A DNA stretch of 64,000 nt from Micromonospora sp. ATCC 39149 (GCF_000158815.1 NZ_GG657738.1:1361373-1425372), one strand, 5' to 3'. Shown: positions 45,270 through 54,648, numbered from the stretch's first letter. The notes: generated from the letters alone by a model not told the origin. Program-made: numbers and translations.

Positions 45270-47879
45270 TCAGGTCGCCTCGTGCTCGCCGGCGTCGCCC
45301 GTGGGCTCCCCGTCACCGGCCCCGCCGAGCAGGCGGGCCGCGTCGGTGCGACCGCGCCGGGTGCCGGTCTGGTAGGAGCTCATCATCCGGCGGACCTGCT
45401 CCGGCGGCCGGATCGTGTCCTCGTCGTCGTCCGGCTGCGCGGCCGGGTCCTCGCGCAACTCCGGCACGATGTTGGCCTGGCGTACGCGCACCGGCAGCCC
45501 GGAGTCGGTCCGCCGCACCGGCGCGGGGGCCGGAACGGGGGCGGCCGCCAACCTGGCGGACGCGGCGGGAGCCGCACCGTCGGCGGCGATCTCGGCGGGT
45601 TCGCCGGCGTGGCCCGGGCCCGCCACGGTGAAGCCCGGGGCCGCATCGTGGGCGAGCGGCCGGGGCGTGGTGATCGGAAGCCCGGTCGGCACGGTCGGCG
45701 CGTCCAACGCCGACTGCCCGGCGGGGTGCCGGGGGCGTACCGGCAGCTGGGTCCCCTCCGCCGGGGCGTCCGGGGCGGTGCGGGACCGCGCGCGGGTGGG
45801 CAGGGCCGGCATGCCGTCGCCCTCGACGGCGGGAGCGGCCGGTGCGGGAGCCGGGGCCGTCGGGGCCTCCGCCAGCGCCACCGGCGCGAGCGGGCGGGCC
45901 GCCGGCCGGTCGCCGACCGGACCCGTCGGACCCGCCACGACCGGCGCGGCCGGATCGGTTTGGCCGTCGGTGCGCCCGGGGCCGGCGGTCTCGCCGCCGC
46001 CCGCGTCGGTGACCAGCTCCGCCGGGATCAGCACGACCGCCGTGGTGCCGCCGTACGCCGACTCCTTCAACTGCACCCGGACGCCGTGCCGGTCGGTGAG
46101 CCGGCTGACCACGTACAGGCCGAGTCGGGCGGCGTTGGCCAGGTTCAGCTCGGACCGGTCCACGATCCGGTGGTTCGCGGCGGCGAGGTCCTCCTCGCTC
46201 ATCCCGAGGCCCCGGTCCTCGATCTCGATGACGAACCCGTTGGCCACCATCTGGCCGCGCACCTCGACGTTGGTGTTCGGCGGCGAGAACGACAGGCCGT
46301 TCTCGATCAGCTCGGCCAGCAGGTGGATGACGTCACCGACGGCCCGGCCGGCCAGCGAGATCGCGCCCAGCGGCAGCACGTTGACCCGGGTGTAGTCCTC
46401 CACCTCGGCGACCGCGCCACGGACCACGTCGACCATCGGGACGTTGCGCCGCCAGGCCCGGCCCGGGGTGGAGCCGGAAAGAACGATCAGGTTCTCGGCG
46501 TTGCGCCGCATCCGGGTGGCGAGGTGGTCGATCCGGAACAGGTCCTCCAGCTCCTCGGCGTCCTGCTCCCGGCGTTCCATCGCGTCGAGCAAGGTGAGCT
46601 GGCGGTGCACCAGCGCCTGGGTGCGCCGGGCCAGGCTGAGGAAGACCTCGCGGACGTTGCGGCGCAGCTCCGCCTGCTCGACGGCGGTGCGCAGCGCGGT
46701 CTCCTGGACGGCGTTGAACGCCTTGCCCACCTGGCCGACCTCGTCGTCGCCGAACTCCAGCGGTGGGGCCTCGGTGGCGACGTCAACCTCCTCGCCGTGG
46801 CCGAGCCGCTCCACCACGCTGGGCAGCCGGTCGTTGGCGAGGGCGTGCGCGGCCTCGCGCAGCCGCTCCAGCTGGCGCAGCAGCGCCCGGGCGGTGGTGA
46901 TCGACACGATGATCGACGCGACCACGGCGAGCAGGCCCAGGCCGGTGGCGAGCACCAGGCGAATGATCACCATGACGGCGACCGGGGTGGCCCGCTCCAC
47001 CACGTCGTCGCCGCCGGCGACCACGACCTCGCTCCACCGGGCCAGCGCCGGGGCCACCGCCGCGTCCCAGTCGGCGGCCTCGAAGCCCAACCGGGGGTCG
47101 GTGCCCCGGCCCTGGATGATGCCGTCCTCAAGGTCACGCAGGCTCCTGAACGCCTCGCCGCCGACCATCGCGTCGTAGCGCTGCCGGTCGGCGGCGGGCA
47201 GCCGGCTCACCGCCAGCTCGGCGGCGAACCGCTGCGCGCCGATGAGCTGGGCGAGCTGGGACCGTTCCGCCGTGGTCATCCGTCCCGCCGAGAGCACGCC
47301 GGTGAGCAGGGCGTCCTCCTGGGAGAGCAGCTCACGGGCGCGGTTGAGCTCGATCAGCGCGGTGGTGTCCTCGCCGACCTGCTGGTCGCCGAGCAGGCCA
47401 AGGGCCGCGTAGACGTCGAAGATGGACCGGATCACCTGCCCGTACGCCGTGAGGGTCGACGACCGGTCGACGCTGCGCACGTCCACCTCGGAGCGGGTGT
47501 CCCCCAGCCGGGAGAGCTGCCCGTAGGCCGCGTCGAGGCGCTGCTCCAGCGTTTCGCTGGCGGCCACGGCGGTACGCCAGCCGCTGGACGACTCGCGGAA
47601 CGCCGACGCCAGCTCGTCGGTGCGCCGCCGTTCCGTGCCGAGCGCCTCCCGCCGCGTCTCGTCCGGCCGCCCCAGGTACGCCAGAGACAGCTTCCGTTCC
47701 CGCTGAAGCTGAAGCACCAGCGTCTCGCTCGGCTCCGACACCGATTCGTTGAGCGCCTGCACCCCGAGCAGGTTGACGCCGTCCCGCAGGGTCACCCACG
47801 CCGCGAAGGCCCAGAGCGCGACGAGCGACGCCAGCAGGGCGACGATTTTGGTACGGAGATTCGTACTGCGGGAACGCAT
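45270..47879 (-). CDS. cvnA: Conservon sensor histidine-kinase-like protein (CvnA)
   Basis: 869 residues from ATG at 47879. N-terminal membrane helix (IVALLASLVALWAFAAWV), a ~270-residue extracytoplasmic helical sensor of the nitrate/sulphonate (NIT) type, a second helix (~residue 310), HAMP, a dimerisation region without a normal phospho-acceptor motif (RRTQALVHRQLTLLDAMERR), and an ATPase domain with LAELIENGLSFSPPNT and EDRGLGMSEEDL. The last ~240 residues are a Pro/Ala-rich disordered tail. It probably senses an envelope signal and relays it to CvnB-D rather than to a response regulator. It has its own promoter at the end of the upstream terpene gene. Confidence 0.92.
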   Translation of the reverse strand: MRSRSTNLRTKIVALLASLVALWAFAAWVTLRDGVNLLGVQALNESVSEPSETLVLQLQRERKLSLAYLGRPDETRREALGTERRRTDELASAFRESSSGWRTAVAASETLEQRLDAAYGQLSRLGDTRSEVDVRSVDRSSTLTAYGQVIRSIFDVYAALGLLGDQQVGEDTTALIELNRARELLSQEDALLTGVLSAGRMTTAERSQLAQLIGAQRFAAELAVSRLPAADRQRYDAMVGGEAFRSLRDLEDGIIQGRGTDPRLGFEAADWDAAVAPALARWSEVVVAGGDDVVERATPVAVMVIIRLVLATGLGLLAVVASIIVSITTARALLRQLERLREAAHALANDRLPSVVERLGHGEEVDVATEAPPLEFGDDEVGQVGKAFNAVQETALRTAVEQAELRRNVREVFLSLARRTQALVHRQLTLLDAMERREQDAEELEDLFRIDHLATRMRRNAENLIVLSGSTPGRAWRRNVPMVDVVRGAVAEVEDYTRVNVLPLGAISLAGRAVGDVIHLLAELIENGLSFSPPNTNVEVRGQMVANGFVIEIEDRGLGMSEEDLAAANHRIVDRSELNLANAARLGLYVVSRLTDRHGVRVQLKESAYGGTTAVVLIPAELVTDAGGGETAGPGRTDGQTDPAAPVVAGPTGPVGDRPAARPLAPVALAEAPTAPAPAPAAPAVEGDGMPALPTRARSRTAPDAPAEGTQLPVRPRHPAGQSALDAPTVPTGLPITTPRPLAHDAAPGFTVAGPGHAGEPAEIAADGAAPAASARLAAAPVPAPAPVRRTDSGLPVRVRQANIVPELREDPAAQPDDDEDTIRPPEQVRRMMSSYQTGTRRGRTDAARLLGGAGDGEPTGDAGEHEAT

Positions 47880-47950
47880 CACACCGTCCTGGCCGGGTGT
47901 TCGGGGGTTGCCGGAGCGTGTGTGGTCGGTACACGGTCGACCACGCGCGC

Positions 47951-47979
47951 ACGCTAGCAGTGTCGGTATATTCACTCAA
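47951..47979 (-). promoter_or_regulatory. Predicted sigma-70-type promoter of the cvn operon
   Basis: On the minus strand TTGAGT (47979-47974) and TAGCGT (47956-47951) are 17 bases apart. The -35 box overlaps the stop codon of the terpene cyclase gene. cvnA could thus be read both from here and by read-through from the terpene genes. Confidence 0.5.
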
Positions 47980-49661
47980 GCGGCACTGATCAAGGGGGCC
48001 CTCCGGTTCCCGGGCCTAGTGGCGGCGGTGCCGCCGGCCCCGGCACGGACGAGATGGCGGGCCGCGGCGACGGCGGCGCGGACGATCACGGCGGGGCGGT
48101 AGAGGTCCTTGTCGTGCCAGAGAGCGGGCTCACCGTCGCGTCCCTCCATGGTGGCCAGGTAGCGCCGGCCCCGGCCGAGCGCCGCGTCGACGCCGGCCGG
48201 CGCGGCTGGCCCGGCGGCGCGCAGGACCTGCACGGCGTACGCGGTCTCCTCGATGGTGCCGCCCCACCGTCCCCAGGATCCGTCGGCGCGCTGCCCGGCC
48301 AGCACCCACTCGACGGCCCGGTCCACCGCGCCCTCGGCGGCCGGTCCCCGGCCGTGCCCGGACAGGGCGAGCACCGCGCAGCTCGTGGCGTAGTACGGCG
48401 AGGCGTGCCAGCGGTCGGACCACTGCCCGTCGGGAAGCTGCCGGTCGGCGAGCCAGCCGGTGAGCCGCCGCGTCACCGCGACGAGCCGGGCGTCGGCCGG
48501 CGCGTGGTGGGCCAGATGCCAGCCGAACGCGTCGAGCACGTGGGCGTTGGTGGTGACGGACGCGCCGTCCTCCCCCGGCCAGGTGCAGAAGTGCTCGCCC
48601 GTGTCGTAGCCCCAGAGGCTGGCCGGGTCGAGCGGGCGGCCGAGGCGGGCCAACGCGTAGAGGGTCACCGCCGTGGTGTCGGCGTCGGCGGGCAGCCCGG
48701 GCGCGGTGGGGGTACCGACGGCGCCGACGGTCGCCACCAGGCCGGCGAGCAGCCGGGGCGGCACCGGCAGCGGGACGCCCGCCCGACTCAGGGTGCTCAG
48801 CGCCCAGGCCCGCTCGAAGACCGTGATTCCGGTGGCGCACGGCACCGGCCCGCCCTGCTGGCGGGCCACGCCCTCCAGGTAGGACACCGCGCCCGCCGCC
48901 CCGGGCCCCGCGTCGGGTACGCCCAGCCAGGCGGCGGTCGCCGCCGGGGACGCGCCCACGGTGCCGGGCCCGACCGGGGCCACCCCGGCGGCGCGACGAG
49001 CCGCCGGGCCGATCACCTCGAGGGCGTGCAGCAGCTTCACCGGCAGCGGACGGCCGGAGGCGACCAGCGCGCGGACCCCGGCCAGCCGGGTACCGTCCAG
49101 CCCCGGCGGCAGCGGTAGCGGGCCGGCGTCGCGCCAGGCGGCGAGGCCGGGCGGCGGGTCGGCGCGCACGGCGTCGAGGTGCGCGGCGACCGAGCCGACC
49201 AGCGCCGGGACGGTCAGGTCGATGGCCGGCAGGTCGGGCGGGGCGGGCGCGGTCGGGCCGGTGAGCCGCCCATACAGGGCGCGTAGCCCGCCGTCCACGG
49301 CCCGGGCCAGGCGTTCGGCGGCGCAGACCCCGGGCAGCCAGGCGGCGTCCCCCCGGCGCAGAGCGGTGAGCAGCGCCTCGGTGGCGCTGAGCGTCGGCAC
49401 CAGAGCGTACCCCTGCCGACCGCCCCACGCGCCGTCGGGGCGTTGCGCGGCGAGCAGGTAGGTGATCCGCTCGACGTGGTGCACCAGCCACGGCGCGAGG
49501 CTGACCAGGCGCCCGGTCTCGTACACCGACGCGGAGGACTGCCCGCCCGGGGTGAGCGTCATCGCGGCGACCAGCTCACGGGCGTCCGCCGCGGACTCCG
49601 GGTCCCGCGCGGGCCGGTCGACCGGGCCGGGAGCGGTGGACCGCTGCCGGGCGATCGTCAC
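47976..49661 (-). CDS. Class II (prenyl/squalene-hopene-like) terpene cyclase
   Basis: 561 residues from GTG at 49661, overlapping the stop of the class I gene by 4 bases. QW-type repeats (QRPDGAWGGRQGY, RQLPDGQWSDRWHASPYYAT, QRADGSWGRWGGTIEETAYA) mark the alpha-barrel beta/gamma architecture. The class II acid motif is DADTTA near residue 323, a DxDT form in place of DxDD but keeping the middle catalytic Asp. Size fits bacterial class II diterpene cyclases (such as copalyl diphosphate synthases), which protonate and cyclise a prenyl diphosphate and leave the diphosphate for the class I enzyme encoded just upstream. Confidence 0.85.
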   Translation of the reverse strand: MTIARQRSTAPGPVDRPARDPESAADARELVAAMTLTPGGQSSASVYETGRLVSLAPWLVHHVERITYLLAAQRPDGAWGGRQGYALVPTLSATEALLTALRRGDAAWLPGVCAAERLARAVDGGLRALYGRLTGPTAPAPPDLPAIDLTVPALVGSVAAHLDAVRADPPPGLAAWRDAGPLPLPPGLDGTRLAGVRALVASGRPLPVKLLHALEVIGPAARRAAGVAPVGPGTVGASPAATAAWLGVPDAGPGAAGAVSYLEGVARQQGGPVPCATGITVFERAWALSTLSRAGVPLPVPPRLLAGLVATVGAVGTPTAPGLPADADTTAVTLYALARLGRPLDPASLWGYDTGEHFCTWPGEDGASVTTNAHVLDAFGWHLAHHAPADARLVAVTRRLTGWLADRQLPDGQWSDRWHASPYYATSCAVLALSGHGRGPAAEGAVDRAVEWVLAGQRADGSWGRWGGTIEETAYAVQVLRAAGPAAPAGVDAALGRGRRYLATMEGRDGEPALWHDKDLYRPAVIVRAAVAAARHLVRAGAGGTAATRPGNRRAPLISAA

Positions 49662-50572
49662 CGCTGCCCCCAGAAGTCGGTGGACCGGTAGAAGCCGCTG
49701 CTGAACCCGATCTGCCGGGCCAGGTACGTCGCCTGGAGCGGGCAGCCGCCGGACAGCGGGGCCAGCAGTTCCGTGCACCGCTCGACCAGCTCGACGATGC
49801 GCTGGTCCACCTCGGCGCGGTCGTTCACCAGCAGCAACGCGTTCAGGTCGCCCCATTCGAGGTCCCGCTCGTACGTGGCGAGGTCGTTGACGAGCCGCAG
49901 CACCCGCTGCACCTCGTCGCTGACGGCCACCAGCCGGTCCAGCCGCCGGTGGGTTTCCGCGTCGCCGGTCCAGATCCAATGTGCGACGTTGACCACGGTG
50001 CAGGCGAGGTTGTCGGCATTGGCGAGGTACTCTGCGAAGCCGGGCAACGGGGCGCCGTCGCGCTGCCGGGCGGTCTTCCAGTCCCACTCCCGGGCCATCG
50101 CGGTCACCGTGCGGCGTACCGCCGCGCGCCATGCGTCGCCCAACGCGGCGAACGCGGGGACTGTCGCGAGGTCGTCGCGGAGCTCGGCGAGCAGGCGTCC
50201 GAGCGGGTCGTCGGCGTCCGGGCTCCTGCCCTCGACGACCGCGAGGGCACCGGTCACCACCCGGTCGACGTCCGCCCGGGACTTCGCCAGGTAGTCGATC
50301 CGCCAGTCGAGGGCGAATCCCCAGAGCACCATCCGGTTGCTCAGTCGTAACTGCTCGGCCGTGCACCAGGGTGCGCCGAAGGCGATGGCCAGGGCGATGT
50401 TGCTGAACAGCGCGGCGTCGAAGGGCCGGCCGGTGCAGAGGTCCGGGAAGCGGGCGGCCTGCCGTTGCAGGTCGCGCTGGCCCTGCGCGGCGAGCGCGCA
50501 GATCCGGCCCTGCTCGGCGGCGGCGGAGAGCTGGTCGGGCAGCACCGTGGACGGTGGCGTGACGAGGTTCAC
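49658..50572 (-). CDS. Class I terpene synthase
   Basis: 304 residues from GTG at 50572, overlapping the P450 stop by 4 bases. The Asp-rich motif is in FALDWRIDYLA (~residue 88), and the second metal motif is RLVNDLATYERD (NDxxTxxxE, ~residue 226). The C-terminal helical region ends GFYRSTDFWGQR. It should ionise and cyclise a prenyl diphosphate, most simply the product of the class II enzyme encoded next to it, giving a diterpene hydrocarbon or alcohol. No prenyl diphosphate (GGPP) synthase gene is in the window. Confidence 0.85.
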   Translation of the reverse strand: MNLVTPPSTVLPDQLSAAAEQGRICALAAQGQRDLQRQAARFPDLCTGRPFDAALFSNIALAIAFGAPWCTAEQLRLSNRMVLWGFALDWRIDYLAKSRADVDRVVTGALAVVEGRSPDADDPLGRLLAELRDDLATVPAFAALGDAWRAAVRRTVTAMAREWDWKTARQRDGAPLPGFAEYLANADNLACTVVNVAHWIWTGDAETHRRLDRLVAVSDEVQRVLRLVNDLATYERDLEWGDLNALLLVNDRAEVDQRIVELVERCTELLAPLSGGCPLQATYLARQIGFSSGFYRSTDFWGQR

Positions 50573-51948
50573 GCGACGGTTCCGGTGCGGACGGGGCGCA
50601 GCTCCAGTTCCACGCGGTCCCTCGCCCGCAGCGCGGCGGCGAGCCGCACAGCGGGCAGTCGGGAACTGCGCGCCCGCAGCCGGTAGCGGCTCAACAGGTT
50701 CGCCACGATGAGCTGCGCCTCCAGATAGAACAGGTGCATGCCCAGGCACTGGTGCGGGCCGCCGCCGAAGGGGAAGAACGCGTACCGGTGCCGGGCCCGG
50801 ACCCGCTGCGGGGTGAACCGGTCCGGGTCGAAGACCTCCGGGTCGTCCCAGTACCGCGTCAACCGCTGGGTGACCAGCGAGCTGATCAGCAGCGTCGCCC
50901 CGGCCGGCAGGCGCACGCCGCCAAGCGTCGTCGGCCGGAGCACCTGCCGGGGCGCCAGCCAGCCCACCGGGTAGAGCCGGATCAGCTCGTCGAGCACCAT
51001 CCGGGTGTAGCGCAGGCGCGGCAGGTGCTCGGGGCCGACCCGGCCACCGCCGGCCACCGAGTCGATCTCCTCCCGCAACCGGGCGGCGACCTCGGGTGAG
51101 CGCTCCAGGTGCGGCCAGAGCCAGGTCAGCACGTTGACGGTGGTCTCGGTGGTCACGGCCACCATGGCAACGGTGTCGTTGCGGACCTGCCGCTCGTCCA
51201 GTGGCCGGCCGTCGCCGGTGGTGCCCCGCCAGAGCGTGGCGATGACGTCGTCGCCGTCGCTGCCCCGCGCCGAGCGGACGATCGGCGCCAGCACCTCGTC
51301 GATGCGCCGGGCGGCGTCCCGGAACGCCCGGTCGCCGGGCATCGGCAGCGCCAGCGGTGCGAACGGCACCAGCACCCGGGGGATCACCGAGGTGGCGATC
51401 GCGTCCTGGGCCCGGATGACGCGGAGAGCGTCGGCGACCGAGATCCGGCCGCCGAAGAACGTCTCCATCATCGTCCGGCACACGATCCGGGCCTGCTCGG
51501 CGCCGATGTCCACCGGCTGGCCGGCGCGGGCCGGCCCGTCCAGCTCGGCGACCGCGTCGGCGATCGTCGCGGCCATCCGGTCCAACACCGCCTCTATCCG
51601 CCGGGCGGTGAACAGTGGCTGGAGGATGCGCCGGCTGTCCGACCACACCGGACCGTCGCCGAGGATCCCGTCGCCGAACAGCCGGCGCAGCGGACCCCAG
51701 AACGCGCCGTCGCCGGCCCGGCCGAAGTTGTCGGCCCGGTCCCCCAGCACCTGCTGCACGTGGTCGGCATCGGTCACCAGGTAGGGCCGGAACGCCCCGA
51801 CGTTGAGTCGGACCACCTCGCCGCCGGCCCGCTCGCCGAAGTCGACGAGGGCGCGGACGGGGTCGCGGAGCAGGCCGGGCGCGACGTGCCGCAGCGGAAC
51901 GGATCTCGCTCGCCGAGCACGGGTGGGGGCCGGGTGTGGGGCTACCAC
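50569..51948 (-). CDS. Cytochrome P450
   Basis: About 459 residues from GTG at 51948, which is preceded by AGGGGAG at a rather long spacing; an upstream TTG at 52035 is possible. The K-helix ExxR is DELIRLYP (~321) and the haem motif is FFPFGGGPHQCLG (Cys ~398). The I-helix reads AVTTETTVN. No membrane anchor. It is the first gene of the P450-class I-class II run, so it most likely oxidises the terpene scaffold. Electrons must come from ferredoxin partners encoded elsewhere. Confidence 0.9.
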   Translation of the reverse strand: MVAPHPAPTRARRARSVPLRHVAPGLLRDPVRALVDFGERAGGEVVRLNVGAFRPYLVTDADHVQQVLGDRADNFGRAGDGAFWGPLRRLFGDGILGDGPVWSDSRRILQPLFTARRIEAVLDRMAATIADAVAELDGPARAGQPVDIGAEQARIVCRTMMETFFGGRISVADALRVIRAQDAIATSVIPRVLVPFAPLALPMPGDRAFRDAARRIDEVLAPIVRSARGSDGDDVIATLWRGTTGDGRPLDERQVRNDTVAMVAVTTETTVNVLTWLWPHLERSPEVAARLREEIDSVAGGGRVGPEHLPRLRYTRMVLDELIRLYPVGWLAPRQVLRPTTLGGVRLPAGATLLISSLVTQRLTRYWDDPEVFDPDRFTPQRVRARHRYAFFPFGGGPHQCLGMHLFYLEAQLIVANLLSRYRLRARSSRLPAVRLAAALRARDRVELELRPVRTGTVA

Positions 51949-52358
51949 GTGTGGTGCACTCCCCTGATCAACTGAGCGTCGCGGAACGACCGTGGAAAGT
52001 AACGGTCCGCCCGAGCATGCCATTGAGCAGGTCAACTTCTCCAGAGGAGAGAAGAATAATTTTCGCGCGCGAAATTTCCCGGCTCCACTAGGGACCCGTC
52101 ACGGACCCGCCACCTGGGCATTTCCACCGGCACCGCCACACCTCGTAACCAACTGGCAACCGAGCTGGGGTGCCGCGGACGGGCGTAGCCTCGTTGCCCG
52201 CGCCGTCGATCGCGCATCGGCGGCAGGGACCCGCCGGCCCTCGGCGTCGATGCCGCCCGGCGACGGCCAGGCCCGCCGGGGGCGCCGTGACGACTTTCGC
52301 CAACCCGACGCGGGAGAGAAGCGGGCACGACCCCACCCGCTGTGCCAGGCTCAGGGGC
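51949..52358. promoter_or_regulatory. Control region upstream of the terpene operon
   Basis: About 410 bases. It contains the 14-bp perfect palindrome TTTCGCGCGCGAAA (52061-52074), extended by an AT-rich near-symmetrical border, in a locally AT-rich stretch unusual for this window. The palindrome is about 110 bases upstream of the P450 start. No gene is seen; the right part leads to the DUF2630 start. Confidence 0.5.
52061..52074. promoter_or_regulatory. Palindromic operator candidate TTTCGCGCGCGAAA
   Basis: Perfect 14-bp palindrome with near-symmetrical A/T flanks. Its place suggests binding by a dimeric regulator of the terpene genes or of the divergent DUF2630 gene. Confidence 0.45.
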
Positions 52359-52604
52359 ATGGACGACAAGACCATCCTGAATCGGATCTCCGAGCTGGTC
52401 GACGAGGAGCACCGGCTCCGCTCGGCGGCGCAGACGAAGGAGTCCGGCACCGCCGACGAGCAGGACCGGCTGCGCGAGTTGGAGGAATCCCTGGACCAGT
52501 GCTGGGACCTGCTACGCCGGCGGCGGGCCGCCCGCCAGGCCCACGGTGACCCCGAGGCCCAGGGTGTACGCCCGGTCCCGGAGGTGGAGCGCTACCTCCA
52601 GTGA
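52359..52604 (+). CDS. DUF2630 family protein
   Basis: 81 residues from ATG at 52359. DDKTILNRISELVDEEHRLR, DRLRELEESLDQCWDLLRRR and VRPVPEVERYLQ match DUF2630, a small helical, probably coiled-coil protein common in actinobacteria. No function is known. Convergent with the RIO kinase gene. Confidence 0.9.
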   Translation: MDDKTILNRISELVDEEHRLRSAAQTKESGTADEQDRLRELEESLDQCWDLLRRRRAARQAHGDPEAQGVRPVPEVERYLQ

Positions 52605-52686
52605 CCAGTCAGGCGGCCGGCACGCGCCGGCCGCCCCTGGTCCGACGCGGGCGCCGGGTCCTGGTCCGGCGTCCGCGCGGCGTGGC

Positions 52687-53634
52687 TCAGCGGAGGCCGG
52701 CCTCGCGCAGCAGCAGCGCGGTCAGCGCCCCCGGGTCGGTGTCGCCGGCCGGCAGGCCACGCGCCGTGAACCAGGCCCCCACCACCCGGACGTCCCTGGC
52801 CAGGAACTCCGGGCCCTGCGGGTTGGCCACCACGTCCACCACCTGCGGCAGATCGATCATGACCAGCCGCCCCGCGTGCACCAGCAGGTTGTACGGCGAC
52901 AGGTCGCCGTGCGCGTAGCCGGCCCGGGCCAGCACCACCAGTGCGTCGACCAGTTGCTCCCACAGCGAGCGCAGCTCGGCCGGCTCGGGCCGGCACTGGG
53001 CGAGCCGGGGCGCGGCCAGCCCCTCGTCCGGATCACCGACGAACTCCAGCATCAGCTCGGTGCCGAGCAGCTGCACGGGGTACGGCACGGCGATACGGCC
53101 GTGCGCCGCGCCGATCTCCCAGAGTCGGGAGAGGGCGGCGAACTCGGCGGCGGCCCATTGCCCGGCGATCATCTGCCGGCCGAACGCGGTACGCCCGGCC
53201 ATCGCCCGGTTCTCCCGGGACCGGCGCACCCGGCGTCCCTCCAGGTAGCCGGCATCGCGGTGGAACAGCCGGTGCTGGGCGTCCCGGTACCGCTTCACCG
53301 CCAGCAGGCAGGACCGGTCGGTGTCCGGCACGGCCCGGCGGACCAGGTGGACGTCCGCCTCCTTGCCGGTCTTGAGCACACCCAGGTCGGTGTCCCGGGC
53401 GGCCAGCTCGGTGACCAGCCAGGCCGGGTACGGCTCGGGGCCGTGCACGGCCCGGTCCCAGGTGGACCAGGCGTCGCCGGCAGGGGCGTCGTCGTCCGGG
53501 CCCGGGTCAGGGTCCGGGTCGGTCAGGACCGGCTCGGCGGGCCGGCCGCGCTTCAGGAAATTCGGTTCGTCGTCGTCGAAGCGGCTCTTGCCGCGGCTCC
53601 GGCGCCCGCGCGCCGGAAAGTCGTCGTCACGCAC
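52687..53634 (-). CDS. RIO-type serine/threonine protein kinase
   Basis: 315 residues. GTG at 53634 (VRDDDFPARGRRSRGKSRFD) is chosen; the longer frame to 53769 lacks conserved features. Motifs: LKTGKEADVHLV (P-loop-like), AVKRYRD (Lys), YAHGDLSPYNLLV (catalytic loop, ~residue 243) and VMIDLPQVVD (metal-binding Asp). RIO1 kinases in eukaryotes and archaea act in ribosome assembly; the role in actinobacteria is not settled. A basic/acidic disordered tail precedes the kinase domain. Confidence 0.9.
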   Translation of the reverse strand: MRDDDFPARGRRSRGKSRFDDDEPNFLKRGRPAEPVLTDPDPDPGPDDDAPAGDAWSTWDRAVHGPEPYPAWLVTELAARDTDLGVLKTGKEADVHLVRRAVPDTDRSCLLAVKRYRDAQHRLFHRDAGYLEGRRVRRSRENRAMAGRTAFGRQMIAGQWAAAEFAALSRLWEIGAAHGRIAVPYPVQLLGTELMLEFVGDPDEGLAAPRLAQCRPEPAELRSLWEQLVDALVVLARAGYAHGDLSPYNLLVHAGRLVMIDLPQVVDVVANPQGPEFLARDVRVVGAWFTARGLPAGDTDPGALTALLLREAGLR

Positions 53635-53836
53635 TGTGCTGGTGATCCCTTGATCGAGGCTGGTGAAGGCAGGTGGAAGAGCCCTGCAAAGACGGCCATG
53701 ACGCGACCTCCCCTCCTCGACCGGGAACAACCCGGCTGCGCCCGCGCGCGGCACCATGCTGGGCCACACCCGCGCGCCCCCGCAACCGATTTACCCTGGG
53801 GCCGCCGTCAGGTTCAGCGCGCCACCGGGGCCGCCG

Positions 53837-54481
53837 TCAGGCCGCGAGCACGGTGGCGACGGCGGCGAGCAGGCCGTCGACGGTGAACGTGGGGGCGAAC
53901 CGGGTGTCCGTCCAGGCCCGTCCCCGGTGCAGCCAGACGCTGGGCAGGCCCACGGCCGCCGCCCCGCCGATGTCGGCCTCCGGGCTGTCCCCCACCAGCC
54001 ACGCCCCGCGCAGCGGCATCCGGACCCGCCGGGCGGCCAGCGCGAAGATCCTCGGGTTGGGCTTGCTGACCCCGGCCTCCTCCGAGATCACCCAGTCGGC
54101 GACGTACCTGTCCAGGCCGGTCGCGCGGATCATCGCGTCCTGCTGGCGGACGCTGCCGTTGCTCACCACCACCGGCACCCAGCCGGCGTTGTCGGCGATG
54201 CGCAGCGCGCAGGCCACCAGCGGGTCGAGCCGGGTGTACGCGGCCACCCCGTCGTGCAGCTCCTCCACCAGGTCCAGCGAGGAGATCAGCAGCCCGTACC
54301 GGTCGCGGATCGCGTCAGCCACGTCCCACCGGTCGGTCAGCCCGTCGGCGTCGATCGACAGCAGCCAGTCGATGTCGGTGGCCGGCGCGCCGATGCCGTC
54401 GAGAAAGCGCTCGCCCCAGGCGCGGAACGGCCCGGCCCGGTCGAGCAGGGTGTTGTCCAGGTCCAGCAGGAGCAGCGGCAC
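53837..54481 (-). CDS. HAD-superfamily hydrolase
   Basis: 214 residues from GTG at 54481. Motif I LLLDLDNTLLDR, motif II VVVSNGS, motif III Lys in VSKPNPRIF and motif IV VGDSPEADIGGA. A helical C1 cap lies between motifs I and II. Typical phosphatase of the phosphoglycolate/haloacid group; the substrate is unknown. Monocistronic. Confidence 0.9.
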   Translation of the reverse strand: MPLLLLDLDNTLLDRAGPFRAWGERFLDGIGAPATDIDWLLSIDADGLTDRWDVADAIRDRYGLLISSLDLVEELHDGVAAYTRLDPLVACALRIADNAGWVPVVVSNGSVRQQDAMIRATGLDRYVADWVISEEAGVSKPNPRIFALAARRVRMPLRGAWLVGDSPEADIGGAAAVGLPSVWLHRGRAWTDTRFAPTFTVDGLLAAVATVLAA

Positions 54482-54648
54482 TCGGGCACCTTAAGGGAGA
54501 CGGGCCGCTGGCCGACAGGGCCGGCCGGCACGGCGTCACCGGGCGATGGTAGCCGGCCACCGATGGGTCGATCACGCATCGGCTCCCTCGCCGGCACCGC
54601 CCGTGGCCAGCGCCTGAGCCCCTGACCGCCGACGTTGCCGGCACGTTA

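Noticed and set aside
45030..47957. A 975-codon plus-strand frame opposite cvnA
   Set aside because: No domain or start signal; the minus-strand kinase-like protein explains the open frame through codon bias.
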